Source: Hymenopellis radicata (Eukaryota; Basidiomycota; Agaricomycetes; Agaricales; Physalacriaceae). From it: 52,263 bases of DNA. Positions 9,741 to 21,649 of this stretch are shown here, in pieces (positions within the stretch are counted from its first letter, which is position 1; each line of letters starts with the position of its first letter). Where the stretch lies: positions 1-52,263 of the forward strand of contig JADNRX010000374.1 in the NCBI GenBank assembly GCA_015501595.1. Direction: 5' to 3'. Below the pieces are notes generated by a model that worked only from the letters and a program-made list of their open reading frames with translations, ran no database searches and was not told the origin of the DNA. Position numbers and translations under genes: made by a program.

Positions 9741-12700
9741 GTGGTGGGGACACCCAGGACTTCACCGCTTCCCGGAGGATACCAAGTCCGGTTGAGCTGC
9801 TAGCTCCCGGCATTCGCATCGTGGAGCTTCCAGTTCCTTGCGCTGTTAAAAGATGAGCTCTAGCTCTCTTGGAGATGAAGCTTGTAGCTCTCTCCCACTC
9901 TCTTGGAGATGAAGCTTGTAGCTCTCTCCCACTCTCTTGGAGATGAAGCTTGTAGCTCTCTCCCACTCTCTTGGAGATGAAGCTTGTAGCTCTCTCCTAC
10001 CTTGCGATCGAGCGTGTCGCTCTCATGCCACTACTGCCACTCGCCGTCTGCCACCATTACGGCTTCATTTCGGAATTATTCCAGGAGGCGTCTTCGCATT
10101 TCAGACGCATGCAGCCTTCGAGTCCCATCCTAATATCATCACGACTATCCGACTCGCAGCCTTCCAGCCTCGTACGACTATCGCTGTGACCGGAGCCTTG
10201 CGTCAGACCCTTCCGATCCTTCCTTGTCCAACTACCATCCCATCTCGCCTTACTCGACACTTCCATTGCCATCTTGGAGGCGTCGCGAGCCCAATACCAT
10301 CTGCAGATGCATACTCATTGGATTTATGCCTCCTCCGTACCCTCCAACGACTAGCGCGACCCGTGCTACTTGTCTTGTTTTGCCGGTTCGGGCAGCTTCG
10401 CATCACAGGCTCACTGCGTCTGATAATTGCCGCGATACTTGCTGCCGGGATTGACTCGAAGTCTTGCCTTCTGGTGGCATCGTTGCGTTTGGTACCGCTT
10501 CCCCCTTGAACCATCATCGCGACTCGTAACCGTGCTACCTGTCGTTAGCGTCAACTTGACATCATCCCACAAGCATGTCTGACGCGCTTCCACTATGAAC
10601 CTTCACGCTACCATCGACACGGTTCGGACTAAGGATTTGACGTGTCATCATGGCAGGCATGTTCGTCTCACCGTTAGGCGGTGTCGTGCTTTAAGCTGTC
10701 CCATCAGTGTCGCCGCGACGTTTTCTACCAATCACGGCGTCAACCCAACACCGCCCTCACCAGCTGGATTAAGTGGTACCTGGGCCCTTGACAATGCGCT
10801 TCGCGCCCGGCTCGCCTTACAGTGCATTGATAATTCATGTTCGCATGCCCTAGGATGCAACGAGAGGACGACTTACCAGGATATCTGAACCCATCTGTCG
10901 CTTAATCTCCCGATGCCCAACCGGTAGCGCTATTTATTCAAAAGGATGGTTTTTGGGGGTTCTTTGGAAGATGTGTTAGATACGCTCGAATTCAATGTTG
11001 CTCTCCCCGATCACGGCAGTGTATTAAGGAATCTAGCGCTTTTCGTATCTTGTCGATGTGTTGTGCAAGACACGGATCTTACAATTCTGGAGGATGTCTT
11101 TCCAGTCTCGCTTCACGTCTGGCCTCAACATTAGCCTTCTGCCGATGCTGCTTCTAACGCGCTGCCACGATGGATCGTACCGTAGTACGCCGGCATCAAT
11201 ACTCTTTGACGAAGGAGCTGGTCGCCATCTGAGGAATTTCCAGTGACATACGACGACTTCAACGATGATAACGGTTGATCGACTCGACAGCATGACACGC
11301 GTCTGGTGATCTAATAACTCACTCTGGCTGCTCATGGATGCTCCGATGCATCCAATCAAGATTGAGCTTTAGCTCTCTTGAGCCTAGCACGATGCAGCTT
11401 GTAGCTCTCGTGCCGCTTAATGGACATCTACGCATCTCAGACTCTTTCGGTTGGGTTGCAGCCTCTGACTTTTGTGCGACCCGCGTCGCCGTCAACCTCG
11501 AACCACACAGTCTCGTCATTCGTCAGTACAGAGTTATGCTTCTCGATTCGCCGCCAAGTGTCCTTTACCCATTATCGCGATCTGCGAGCACACGGCCGAT
11601 GTCAACATGGACTCGTTCACTGGGCATTGTGTACTGCCTTAGTCCATTGTCGTCGCGACTTAGCGTCCCACTTGGATTTGCTCTGCTGCTCAAGAGTTCG
11701 GTCCTTGGCATCAAACATTCTTCGATACCGTGTCTAATATCCTGGCTTGACGAGTCTTGACGTCGCTATCAGGAGTGCTTGTCAATTAGTCTTCGCATTG
11801 CCTAGCCAGTAGGACGATAACGAGTTTCGGACGATATCATCATCAGTTCGGCAATACCGACCTTTAATGACGGGATTGGGTTTACCAGCGCCGGCCTCCT
11901 CATTACTCGCGGCGCTTTTCTGATCTGCTTCGACTTCGACAACCGCAAGACTTACGCACCAAGTACCGGACCACTTGAATAGTCTATGGCGCATTCGACT
12001 TAAGACTTTGGACTGGATGTTCGGGCTGTTTTCCCCAATAAAACAAGTTGTTCTTGCCCGCGTGACGCGTAAGGTGGCCAAAACATGGTCGATTATCTTT
12101 CAACTGTTTTGCAATCGACAGGATGAAGCTTTAGCTCTCCTTACCGATCTCTCTCGCGCCTTTATACTCTCATGCTGCACAGCACCTCGGCCATCATCAC
12201 TTTCCTCGTCTAATGTTACCATCTTCGTCGCTTACAAACATGGCTCCTCTGCTTCTGTGGGCGTCGTCACAGCAAGGCTCACACTCCTCATTACGCTGCA
12301 GCCGCGATATTCAGGCGTTAGGTTCGGTTATTTCCGAATCCACGATAACGTTGGACACGACCATCGAACGCTGTCAACCGCTGTCCCCTCCGACCTTTGG
12401 CAGGGATATTCGTGGATACATTGATGTCGACAACTGCGACCTCAGGCTATAAGGACCTTTGCCATCCAGCAAGAGAAGGAAGTCCCGATTTCGAGCCGTC
12501 TCAAGCACCGTCTTCAACCTCGTCCAACAGCTAACACAGCTCATGCGCGTTCAACTCGTCAGTCGAATCAATCCAACTTTGATTCCGGACGATCCCTTCT
12601 CTCGTGCAACCATCATGGTACCAGTTGCCCATATTAACTCGAAATCCTGGACAAGATTTCCTCCTTCTGGTCGACGTGTCTCCGACTTCGTCTCACCGCC

Positions 12701-14978
12701 ATTCCGGACTCAGTTTCTTGGAGTTTTGCTTCACCTAGCACGATGTAGCTTGTAGCTCTCGTGCCACGGCCCGCGGGATGGAGCTTTTAGCTCTCTCGCC
12801 ACCGTTTCGGAGTCTGTATGGAAGTCCTTACCTTTCCTCTTGGCACCTTTGCGAAACGGGCCCATCCTGCATCGGACTGCAGTCATGACTCCGTCCCTTC
12901 GAGCACTCCGCTGATGATGGCCCTCAACTCGGATTCTTGAATCGAACCATCCTGCTCGACAGGCTTCTTCGATCGCGACGCGTACTATCTCATCGTCCCA
13001 GGTTCGACCGACGACTTGTATAACCTTGACTTGCATACCAACGGAGTCATGTCAAGCTAATCCTCGCTTCAAGCCAATACCTGAGGCTGTATCAGCGCGC
13101 CCTTCGGAAGAATGTCAGCCGTCGTCGTTCCGTACGAACTACAGACCCAGCCCGCGAGTACAACCCATGGGTACAGCCCACGCTACGCTGCGCTTCCGCC
13201 TGCTGTTCAGCTCTTGAGGATAGTCTTATGCTGTCTGAATCGCTGCTATCAATCTTATACGACCCTCGACGTAACTCATGGTTGTGAAACACAGACCTGA
13301 CCTGCTTTCTTCTCCATCGTCGGACCTGCAGCTTAGCGTGACTCATACCTGGCCTTGCTTCATCCTTAGCGGGCATCGCGAGAGTTCACGCATTTCAAAC
13401 CTATTCGGTCAGGTTGCGCCCTTCGACTCGTACACAACTATTGTCGTTACTTCTCGCCAAACCTTCAGCGCGCTTATACTCTGTTCGATTTCACAGACAT
13501 ATTCTAGTCTCAACATGCCTTCCAACGAGCCGCCTTCTCAGCGCTGTGAATATGCCCCAGTCTCTTGTTCGGAATTGTTCCATGGCTACAAAACATGGTT
13601 ACTTTTACCATCTGCGTTGGGCGGCGACCGCAGGACAACTGGTTGAAATCGGGGAACGTCAGTGTAAGACTGTAAGTGTGATCTGTAGCGATGTCTGCCA
13701 CAATCAAAGTTAGGCTATCATCGTGACCAATCCCGCACTTCCTTATCCATCTCTGCCACCCACGTTCCTCAAGCATTCGTTATGACGCTCGTCACTCGCT
13801 CTCAACGGATCCTTTCATAGTCGAGGTTCACCACTTGACAATGTTCCTCGGGATGGCTCTCACATGAGTGTTAACCTGTAGAAGGCTGATTCCAGTCCTG
13901 AAGACATCGATTCGGTCCATCTCACACCTTCATTAACGATATGCCCGCCATTGAATCATGGACTACCTTCGTCACCGTTCCGTTCAGTACATTTTGGAGA
14001 ATTCACCTCCACCGATTGAGGTCTCGAGAGTAAGAGGAAAGGAAAAGAACGAAGAAATTCAGCTCATTGTAATTGAATCGGATGAAGCTCTAGCTCTCCT
14101 TTCATTTACTACTCAGGCATAAAATCTTGCACCAAACTCTCAGTGGTCGTCTTCTCACGGGTCTACTGTTTGACCTCGTATCACCACTATGGCGCGCTCC
14201 GGCAGGTTCGCTGGAATACACTGTCACTATCACTGTCGTTCCAGACTCGGACGCGCTGCCACGATGGATCTGTACCCATGATGCGCCTCGCAAGATGCTT
14301 ATGCCAGCTGCTCGAATACATCCGATCAAGACTGAGCTTTAGCTCTCTTGAGCCTAGCACGATGAAGCTTGTAGCTCTCGTGCCACGGATGGAATGGATG
14401 ACTTCGACGGGATGAAGCTTGTAGCTCTCTCGCCACTCTTGAGTCTCCTTCGACTGCCTCAACCTACGTACCCTTGGGATCTCGTGGTTCTCATTTTGCG
14501 TCACCTTGAACATTTTCGCGGTATCCCTCATCCGCTTCCTATCGATGTCGCCGTACTTTACTAAGCTCGTTCTGCACTTATCGCTGTTGTGACGGTGTTC
14601 AAAGCTGAGACGAAAATTTTGGAAATTGGTGTTCTCAATGCCGAGCACCCGCTCTTAAGACCACCACAGTACACAGTCGGTGCTGGTCTGGGGGGCGCAA
14701 GGGGTGCTCCAGCGCGGGCCGCAGCAATAGAAATCCACAGTGAAATTCTTACTTCCACTGCTTTACTCGGAGCTGTCACTCATGATCATACCTAAGTCCA
14801 AACCGGCTCCCAAACACCTGCTCTCGCCATGTTCGACCTTGTGGATCTGCGCCACAGTCCGACTCGTCCTCGATGCCTGCCGTCTCGACAATGTCGGAAT
14901 CAAGGATGGGATCGCTTTCAAGCTTCCTACCCTTTCAGTCACTACAGTCTACAGGGCGATACATAATCGTCGCCGCTT
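9741..14978. other. 5' interior of the LTR element, no supported gene
   Basis: Long ORFs exist here (for example 9937-10509 and 11338-11760), but they overlap on both strands, are rich in Ser/Arg/Leu of low-complexity type, and show no recognisable domain. I take the stretch as noncoding. Its notable content is a series of short hairpins built on GAGCT-AGCTC, described as a separate feature. Pyrimidine-rich sequence predominates. Confidence 0.6.
9865..10000. repeat. 34-base tandem repeat, four copies
   Basis: Four near-perfect head-to-tail copies of a 34-base unit (TCTCTTGGAGATGAAGCTTG, then TAGCTCTCTCCCAC) lie just inside the left LTR. Each unit contains one hairpin of the dispersed array, with GGAGA/TCTCC outer arms. 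Confidence 0.9.
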
Positions 14979-15275
14979 TTGGTTCTACCTTCTCCGCATT
15001 CATCTACGCGTTTTCATGGTCTGATTATCCTACTTTCCTTGTTGTTGATGGCGCATCAAATATCTCTACCATCACAACTTCCCTGGCTGCCCAATGCAGC
15101 GTGCTTCGCACCTCTTCCCAACAATTTTGATTTTGACGCGCGCTGCCTTTCATCACGCACTCGGCATCGCTTGAACGTCGTTGCCGAAAAACACAACTTG
15201 GCGTCCGTCGCGCAGACTCGAATATGCCAGTACGATCGACATTCCAACTCTGCACTCAATGTCGGTCCGCCTCTC

Positions 15276-15986
15276 ATGGCCTACTACTCTTACGGCGACG
15301 AAGAAATTGAGGAGATGGTGATAGCCTCGGAAGAATACATCCTTTGGGTTGGCCCGCTTCCCACCTTTGTTCGCAGTATTGTCAAGAAGGAGCGTTTTCG
15401 TAGACGCAATGAAGAACAAGCGGCAAAGGAGCTGAGGAAGAAGAAGGACAGAAAGAGTGCTCCTATGGAACATTACTGGGTGCCGGACCCTACGATTGTC
15501 CACGCCAAGTCGCCTATCTCACAGGTTTACCTACAGTCCGTCTGCGCTGACATCGTTTCCGACATCCATTTCTGGACCGAAGGCAAACAGGACTTGTTTC
15601 TTTCCCACCGTCATCGTCTCATCACGAAAGAGCTCACGTTGGGCGACAAGTCGGATCCTGAGGAAGTCACTGTCATGGACTTCGGGGAGATGCATAGAAT
15701 TTGGGGAACCGATGGACTGACCTGCATAACGGCGATGGGCTACATGCAGGCATTGCAGAATCTGCTCACGGCGGTCAAGAAACTGGTGGATGCGCCGGCT
15801 CATCCTGCTGCACACGAGTTGGAGTCGCATATCAAGTACATCTGCTCTCTGCCCCATTTCGAGGAATCATACCCGTATTGGTACTCGTGGGAGCGCGAGA
15901 CGCGCAACAAGATCCTCAGCCTTGGAATGTCGTTTAACTTGCAAGAGTGGCAGATTTCGCTTTGCGTACCAACGTGTCAAGTATGA
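15276..15986 (+). CDS. uncharacterised ORF inside LTR element (Gag-like or captured gene)
   Basis: The frame is open from 14979. The protein-like part starts MAYYSYGDEEIEEMVIASEE at 15276, about 236 codons long. It is charged and probably helical (KKERFRRRNEEQAAKELRKK), followed by YWVPDPTIVHAKSPISQVYL and MGYMQALQNLLTAVKKLVDA. Amino-acid composition here is unlike the surrounding random-looking frames, which is why I list it. I see no zinc knuckle and no pol domain. The end (CVPTCQV) may be displaced by a frameshift, since a neighbouring frame continues with RFAYQRVKYDSCLVSTLAKR. It could be a Gag-type structural protein or a transduced host fragment. I cannot decide. Confidence 0.4.
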   Translation: MAYYSYGDEEIEEMVIASEEYILWVGPLPTFVRSIVKKERFRRRNEEQAAKELRKKKDRKSAPMEHYWVPDPTIVHAKSPISQVYLQSVCADIVSDIHFWTEGKQDLFLSHRHRLITKELTLGDKSDPEEVTVMDFGEMHRIWGTDGLTCITAMGYMQALQNLLTAVKKLVDAPAHPAAHELESHIKYICSLPHFEESYPYWYSWERETRNKILSLGMSFNLQEWQISLCVPTCQV

Positions 15987-17494
15987 CAGCTGTCTTGTCT
16001 CGACGCTGGCGAAACGTCTAGCATCACCTCATTCCTCGATAGACTCCCGTCCTTCCAAGCACTCCAAGTACGCTCGTCCCTACCCCAGTCGGGAAACTTG
16101 GTGAGAGTTTGGAAAAGCACCGCAGAAAGTCCCACAGAAGCAAATTCCGCACCTTGGAACGGCAGATTCATCCAGAATTCACAATCGAGCAGTCGCCGAG
16201 TGTGCCCAAGGAATCAGTGACCTCGGGGACGATTGTCGGGATATCTGGATGCTGTTCTCAAGCGTCCGCTCGCGTGGATGGCGGGCTTCTCTGAATACTC
16301 ATGCTCGAAGGCCTCGGAACAAGATCGAGCTCTAGCTCTCTTGGATATGGCAGGAGGAAGCTTTCAACTCCTGTGTCTTGAGTGGGATGAAGCTTCTAGC
16401 TCTCCCGTTGATTCCCAGACATGTAGGAAAGCGACACAATCGTTAAGTATTTGGTGTTCATCTTTGTCTCGCCACCGTCGCGCGTCTCCTTGCCTGAACC
16501 CGCATCGTCAGTATCCGCTTTTACCGGCGCACTATGACAACCGCAACGTCGACACGCGACTATCGACTACTTGGATGTTGCCTTATCTCATACCTTCATG
16601 GATGTTACCGTGCCCAGCCACAATAAACTCACAGTCGAAGCCATTCGGAGGTAGAGGGTCTAGTTATGTTAATGAACGAGGAACTGCCAGCTCTTGCCAA
16701 AGGAACCCCAACTTCGAAGCATTCAAGCAAGATCGAGCTCTTCCTCTCTTGATTTGGCATGATGAAGCTTTCAGCCCCTGTGTCTCGAGCGAGATGCAGC
16801 TTGTAGCTCTCTCGCCGGCACCGAAGCCTGCGGAGAACGCCACTCGAGTGGTTTGACTTGTCATCTCGTTTCCCGCGCGTCGTCGGTTTCAAGTTGGAGC
16901 CTTCAGCTTCTCTGTTCTAGACTTTTCCCGCTTCATCTTCGGAGGGCAGCTAAAAACCGAGTCGGTCACCCTGGAGTTTCCTGCTCTTTCGCTGTCGAAC
17001 ATGGAACTACCAGCCTCTATGTCTCGAGTGCGGCTTGATGGAGCTCTAGCTCTCTTGTGTTTCTTCTTCGCAATACCAGCCGCCCGCTCCCCGCTCGGCC
17101 ACCATGATGCCTATCAACGATTCTCGTCACATTCACGACTTCTTCATCGTTGAGCAAAGCTTTTGTCTCTAGGCTGTAGTAGCGTTGCCGTACTACGTAC
17201 TCTCCATGGTTCGACACTGGATAGTGGCTGCAAACTGATATTCTCCGTGGCCCAGGATCGGAAAACTTATCAAGATGAAGCTTGTAGCTCTCTTGTGTTG
17301 TTGCACTGTCGAGCTCATAGCTCCTCTGCTCCGCTCAGAATAGTATCAGGTTGAATTTCAATTCAGCAGCCATTTCAATCGACTTGGGACCACTAGCATT
17401 CGGACGAGAGTTGTCTATGCTGTTCGGATGTTCAGAACTGCATTAGTAGTCTGGGGGGCAAGCGCGAGTCCAAAGACTGGCACCGCATGATCGA
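15987..17494. other. middle interior of the LTR element, no supported gene
   Basis: Only short or antiparallel overlapping frames are present. Several hairpins of the dispersed array occur here (about 16322, 16384, 16733, 16790, 17036, 17272). Confidence 0.55.
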
Positions 17495-18648
17495 TAGTGA
17501 GTAGCGCGGGTGTCCCGAGGGTATTTCGGTTGGAACCCCTACCCGTACCCTCGACTTACCCGGTCCCGCAGTGCGGGTGCGGGTTACCCGCCGAAATGAT
17601 GTCGGGTCACAGTGTTCGTGCACACCGACGGCCCCCCGGCAATGGCAGGGGGGCTATCGATGCGCACGATATGCATTGGCCAGGCCCCGGCTACTTGCGA
17701 GAGCAAGAACCGCGGCTCAACCAAATGCATCAAGGTGGTGGCAAGGATATGGCGGTGGCGAGGAGACGGCGCGCGCGAGGAGATGGTGGACACGAGGCAG
17801 ATGATGACAGGCTGCGCAAGGGAACTGAGAAAAGAGAAGAAAAGACAGAGTAAATACGCACTTTTGAGGCTTGATGCACCGCAATACCTTCCAGCGCGAA
17901 ATCCACCAGACATGTTACACCTCCACGGGGAGGCTTACCCGCGCGCATTGCTTGTCGAGAAAGCTGAACGGGAAAAAGTCGTCCTGGCGGAAGCCATCCT
18001 CGCGACCAATCAGCGCCGTCGTATAGACGAGCGCACACGTCCAGCCGTGCCCAAAGACGCGAAATTCGGCTACTCTCAGCCCAGCCGCGCCCTCAAACAG
18101 TGTTACAGCCTCGTCCAGAGGGCTTACGCGTCTCGGATCGTCGTCGATTTGGTGCCGTCGTGCAGACGAACACCCAAATGCACCCCGGAACATATCCGAG
18201 GGCGCAGCAGTCGGCGTGGAGCCAAACCGCGCTAGGAGAGCGAAGAGAACACAGGAAACAAGTCAGAGAAGCCCCAGAAAATTTTCTGGGGCCGACGAGC
18301 ACGACAGTGAAGTCGCGCTGTGGTGGTAAGAGGCAAGAGATGATCTGAGCTGATCGATCGTTATCCGGCAGTTGCCGGGACGTTCGGCCAGCTCGGCGAT
18401 CAAGGAAATTCGTTCGCGGTGTCGTTTTGGAGCGACAATGAGCTCGTTGGGGACCAAATAAAATATGATAATTTACATTAAAATATATACTATGATTATC
18501 TTCTCGCATGTGGTCCAACTGGACCACGGCACGGGTAAGAAAGGGTGACGCGGGTCACAGCGGGTGCTCGGACTGAGACCCCTACCCGGACCCTGACCCA
18601 CCCGCATCCGTGACCCGGACCGGGTGCTCCGACCCGGGCTATTCACTA
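17495..18648. mobile_element. non-autonomous hAT-like element nested in the LTR element
   Basis: The termini are inverted repeats: TAGTGAGTAGCGCGGG at the left, and a right end complementary to TAGTGAATAGCCCGGG. The 8-base target ATGATCGA is repeated at 17487-17494 and 18649-18656. An 8-base duplication with TAGTG-type ends is characteristic of the hAT superfamily. Subterminal DNA is rich in ACCCG/CGGGT words. An open frame at 17612-18235 shows no transposase motif, so the element is non-autonomous. Inside are a hairpin with loop GGCAATGGCA at about 17630-17655 and an 11+11-base perfect palindrome at 18271-18292 (arm GCCCCAGAAAA). It interrupts one of the host element's own hairpins. Confidence 0.9.
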
Positions 18649-18656
18649 ATGATCGA

Positions 18657-19558
18657 GCTTTAGCTCTCTTGTGATATTATTAGTGTTGAGCTTGTAGCTC
18701 CGCTATCGAAGCCCATGTAAACTGACCTTCAAGTTAAGGAGGGACCCTTCCGTCTTTAGAGGCAAAGTTTCATTCGTCGACGAGTCGCCGTAGTCGCCGC
18801 CGCTAGCTACTGACCAGGACAACGGTCATCAGTGCAGCTAAATTAGTCAGGACTTGCCTCAATTTTTTGGCCTATTTTTTTTTCCACATCATAAGCGATA
18901 ATAGCAGGCGACTCTCGAGCGTTGTCCGGGGGGCCACTGTTCTTCGGAGCTAGCTTTTTGGAAATCAGAAGCAAATCCGTGCACTTTGCAGCGAATTCAC
19001 TTCTAATTTGGGGGGCTGTAGGGGGTACTAGGTATCAAGGATGGCGCGCAAAGCAAGCCATCCTCTGGAGCAACACGAGGACAGCCTTGGGCCATGGGCA
19101 GATAGCTTCAGCACAGGAGTTGTCACTGTCAGCATGGGATAATGTGGCCGCTGCAGAGATCCAGCATTACGATCCAGCTGCAGCTATGCACAAGCACCTG
19201 TTATCGCCTGGCTCTGAGAAGACCAAGGATGCGACGAGTTCCTAGTGACAGCCCTCATCACTATCAGCACGGTCTAACACGGCGAACACGGAGAGCCGGC
19301 ACCATCGCGCTGCGGCTATGCTCAGGCATCTGGCATTGCCGCACTCTGAGAAGACCACGGACGGAACGGCATAGCACAGAATCAAGATATGTGAACAAGG
19401 GCGCTTGGAGCCTTCCGTAAAGTGATTGAGTGCTTGATCTGGAGTCAAGCAGCTCAAATTTCTCGTGAAATTTCTGATTTTTTTCAACTGGTCAGAGGCA
19501 AGGCTTAAATCAATTGGCCTAGGCTATTTGAACCTCCCTTTCCACGATTGGGGGGCAC
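18657..19558. other. 3' interior of the LTR element
   Basis: No supported gene. Two last hairpins of the array occur at about 18655 and 18685. Several G-rich clusters (about 18928, 19010-19025, 19548-19558) are present; the last abuts the right LTR and is the likely polypurine tract. Confidence 0.5.
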
Positions 19559-19983
19559 TGTGATATGGAGAGAGTCGAAATCGTGGGAAGGTAGCTTACT
19601 AAGACTTTCTATATACATGTCTGTTGGTATCAGAGTACCTTAGTTAGAATTATCATTGTCGTTGCCTCCAGTCTGTTTCGTCTGTCTCTCTCCCGTCTTG
19701 TTCCCGTCGATGGCTTAAGTCCCTTCACGATTGTATACCGATAACCGTCACGCCAGGCCCGCTGAGCACCCGTGTAACGGCTCCCCGAGCGCGGGTCAAA
19801 CGCTTCCTACAGCATATGGGTTACAATCTGCTACCTAACGACTATTACGACCATTTCCATGCACGCCGCGTCTCACGCGCTGATACGCCGCGCCTCGGCT
19901 ACGCGACCTTCCGACAGGTCATACCCCGTATCCTCCAAGCGGAGAGGTCCTAGAACTGGGTGGAATCGGACGCGCGATTCACA
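19559..19983 (+). repeat. right LTR of the 10.7-kb element
   Basis: 425 bases, same TGTGATATGG start and GATTCACA end as the left LTR, shorter by the 6-base indel. It is followed by the duplicated target CATCC and then the resumed L1 exon. Confidence 0.9.
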
Positions 19984-21649
19984 CATCCACTCGAGCAATA
20001 CCCTTGCCAGATTGGCCCACGCTTTGTCGTCATTGACGACACTTGAATGCATCCATCACACCTTCAACGACAACGACGAGACGCAATTTCAGGCGCCAAA
20101 CTTGCTCCATCTGCTGCTTTGGGATTGTGCCATGAAACAAGCGCTCGTTAGACGTTTGCTTTCTGGGTCGCCTAGACTTTCCTCTCTGGCAATCGGAGGG
20201 CCGTTAACTACCATTTCGGTGCCTCTGTATAGGCAAGATACCCTTCGTTCAACTCCGATCTGCGTTGCTTGTCGATTGACATGGCTACCCGGCCGCTGAC
20301 GGATACAGTGTGCCATTGGGCATTTCAGACGCGCCATTCGGTTTCTCTTATCACTCTTCGCCTCAAATGCTTTGCTTGGATGTCGCAACATGCCGTGTGG
20401 GCGTTATTTGCATCTTGTACGACGACGTTGGAAACGCTCGATGTCGTCTACCATGGTGAGCGTTCTGTTTTTGGCGCCTCCTTAGGAAAGCATGCTGAAA
20501 GATCTGTAGATAGAGACCTCAGCTACATCGACGCGTACGGCCCCTTACATTTGGACCTACGATCCCTGAACACCTTGATCACTGTTCGCTTGATGTTCCA
20601 TGTCGGCTTGCTTGCAGAGATTGTCAGCAACGTTGTCGACATTCAATCACCCGTTATCAGACGCGTCGAATTGCACATCGTGTTGCACAGCGACGTTGCT
20701 GGTGACGTCGCGAGTTCTGATTCACCTGTGGCGACTCTGACTTCCGATACCGACAATCAAGACCAGGATGAGGAGCGTGACGAAGGTTCCGGTCATTCTG
20801 ACGCTACACATTCACCTCCTCTCACCCTGGCCGATCCTCATTTGTCCGCCATCCAATGTCTACACACCTTGGACGAATTCAAGAATTCACACACCCTTGA
20901 ACATCTTGGGATCACGTTCGTCATGCAAACTAGTGACTCATTGCGCAAGTCAGATGCATGGGGGGTATTCCATGCGGCGTTGGGACAGCACCTTCCCGAA
21001 CTGGTAAGGCAGCGCAAAGTCTCGATGGCTCTCACAGAAGACAGCGAACTTCTAGAATCCTTCAACGATTGTCAAAGTGAGTTTAAACTTTTCCCTAAAT
21101 GGTCATTTTCACGAGTCATGCCAGTTCCGCATTGTTCGCCACCAAGTCCATTTGAACAGTATCATTTGCACCCCGATATTTAGCGAACCTGTAAAGTAGC
21201 TACAATTCCCATTTAGTTTAGCTATGAAGACGTGTATCAATGTTCCCCCTTTCCGTCACTAAATGATCCCCGTCGACCTACGTACGCAGCTTCGCTAGTT
21301 TCCGCATCATTCCTACTTGTACGAAAGGGGCTCGGTTCTGAATGTTTCAGTCTCGTGATCGTTATGTCACCTTTCTTTTTTTCCCCGTCTTCTCACACCC
21401 ATGTGAACTCCGTTGATCGCGTTCTCCGGAGATGCTTTAGCCCTAGATTGATTTTCCAGATGTAACGCCGCCTCTAACGCTCGGTAACTCCATGTAGACG
21501 CGACTTGTGAGTGTAATCATGTCAGGTTGTTGTTCGTGGTTCATTGGCGATTCCGCGCGTACAACTGACTCTTAAATAATAGCAACATCACATCTCGATC
21601 TCTTGTCCAGCTCTAGCTCGCCCTCCGTCGATATTCCCGCCACTGCACG

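Larger units (their letters stand above)
9851..18705. repeat. dispersed hairpin array, GAAGCTTGTAGCTC type
   Basis: About two dozen copies of a small inverted repeat are scattered through the element. The core is GAGCTTTAGCTC or GAAGCTTGTAGCTC. Each is flanked by a second pair of arms that vary between copies yet remain complementary: GGAGA/TCTCC (9871 onward, four times), TCAAGA/TCTTGA (about 11358 and 14330), GCACGA/TCGTGC (about 11388, 12740, 14357), GCGAGA/TCTCGC (about 16790), CAAGA/TCTTG (about 16322, 17270), GGGA/TCCC (about 16384). A few copies are degenerate (about 16760, 17310, 18685). Changing stems that stay paired point to selection on, or copying of, a folded RNA or cruciform. 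Role unknown. Confidence 0.75.
9310..19983 (+). mobile_element. 10.7-kb non-autonomous LTR retroelement (LARD-like)
   Basis: Two direct repeats starting TGTGATATGGAGAG and ending GCGCGATTCACA bound the element. The host sequence CATCC is duplicated at 9305-9309 and 19984-19988, as expected of LTR-element integrase. The interior (9741-19558) shows no reverse transcriptase, integrase or protease that I can recognise. It therefore resembles a large retrotransposon derivative moved by enzymes from elsewhere. A G-rich tract (GATTGGGGGGCAC) just before the right LTR could be the polypurine tract. No primer-binding site complementary to a familiar tRNA was evident after the left LTR. Orientation is taken from the purine tract. 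Confidence 0.9.
9057..21183 (+). pseudogene. L1: LRR-like protein split by a 10.7-kb retroelement
   Basis: The coding sequence begins MLTLSRLYTSIAPRHTCRGA at 9057 and is open to 9309, where an LTR element begins. It resumes at 19989 in the same codon (RGI before, HSSNTLARLA after). The intact-order homologue at 40876 reads RVCGIHSSNTLSRLA across this point. Downstream, leucine-rich stretches (LLHLLLWDCAMKQALVRRLL, SPRLSSLAIGG) resemble the ladders of F-box/LRR proteins. A second lesion follows: between PLY and FNS the gene has 17 bases where the homologue has 15, shifting the frame. Later exons are recognisable (LRSLNTLITVRLMFHVGLLA, an acidic DNQDQDEERDEGSG linker, FNDCQ, then the final PHCSPPSPFEQYHLHPDI). 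The last two introns happen to be open in frame, so translation reads straight through them. The gene cannot give a normal product unless the whole element is removed. Confidence 0.85.

Noticed and set aside
9741..9760. Primer-binding site after the left LTR (GTGGTGGGGACACCC)
   Set aside because: I could not match it with confidence to the 3' end of a tRNA.
9937..10509. 190-codon ORF starting inside the 34-base repeat
   Set aside because: No domain, overlapped by ORFs on the other strand, and its start lies in a tandem repeat.
17612..18235. 207-codon ORF in the nested hAT-like element as a transposase
   Set aside because: No hAT dimerisation or catalytic motif visible; composition Arg-rich as expected from CG-rich DNA.
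20269..21183. Single 304-codon exon at the end of L1
   Set aside because: It includes two introns that are open in frame by chance; the copy at 40876 shows the true splice sites.
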